Under the pieces are notes generated by a model. The model was not told the DNA's origin and made no database searches. It saw only the letters and a program-made list of their open reading frames with translations. Positions 8,349 to 8,401 of a DNA stretch of 8,401 nt are shown here, one piece after another. Source of the DNA: Micropruina sp. (lineage in GTDB: Bacteria; Actinomycetota; Actinomycetes; Propionibacteriales; Propionibacteriaceae). Position 1 is the stretch's first letter, and each line of letters starts with the position of its first letter. The position numbers and the translations under genes are program-made. Where the stretch lies: assembly GCA_013693855.1 (NCBI GenBank), contig CP059261.1:297408-305808 (forward strand), read 5' to 3'.

Positions 8349-8401
8349 GTGGCGATCCCCGAACTGTTCCGGTCCCCGCGTGGAGTACCCAGCGCGAGGG
8401 C
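8349..8401 (+). CDS. Possible start of a leaderless gene, truncated by the window end
   Basis: From GTG 8349 the frame is open to the window end and reads MAIPELFRSPRGVPSAR with the GTG taken as Met. No Shine-Dalgarno precedes it, but TACGAT is placed as for a leaderless mRNA. The seventeen residues are too few to assign a family. A regulator such as a ROK-type repressor would suit the setting, but that is a guess. The 77 nt between the previous stop and this GTG contain only weak GC-rich inverted repeats, for example CCGGC (8291-8295) with GCCGG (8306-8310). Confidence 0.3.
   Translation, partial: MAIPELFRSPRGVPSAR

Overview
This is a high-GC window whose compact genes, Ala/Ser-rich lipoprotein linker and strong G/C third-position bias suggest an actinomycete. 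Propionibacteriales would fit, but that is an impression and not a proven placement. All supported genes lie on the + strand and form a cyclitol (myo-inositol type) catabolism and uptake locus.

Region 1 (2-3164) is a catabolic group. It holds an IdhA-type inositol 2-dehydrogenase whose 3' end carries an apparent frameshift, an IolE-like TIM-barrel dehydratase/isomerase, and a second dehydrogenase that closely follows the Bacillus IolG pattern. A 175-bp array of five 35-bp tandem repeats (1966-2140) lies between the last two. A strong hairpin without a U-tract (3176-3218) closes the group.

Region 2 (3165-3394) is regulatory. It has a TTGACA/TAGCGT promoter. A 10-bp site, TGTCTTGACA, overlaps the -35 and matches the operator consensus that I recall for the inositol repressor IolR of Corynebacterium glutamicum.

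Region 3 (3395-8271) is a ribose/inositol-type ABC importer: lipoprotein binding protein, double-NBD ATPase and permease. A third Gfo/Idh/MocA oxidoreductase follows. A long hairpin pair between the binding protein and the ATPase could make the binding protein more abundant than the membrane parts. The right edge (8272-8401) holds little, apart from a possible leaderless start of another gene.

The likely logic is that the importer brings in an inositol or similar polyol, two or three dehydrogenases oxidise ring hydroxyls (possibly of different stereoisomers), and the IolE-like enzyme acts on the keto product. The remaining iol functions (iolB, iolC, iolD, iolA, iolJ) and any regulator are not in the window. 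I do not see an unknown class of system here. The points most worth checking are the IolR-like operator, the tandem repeat array, the intra-operon hairpins and the frameshift.
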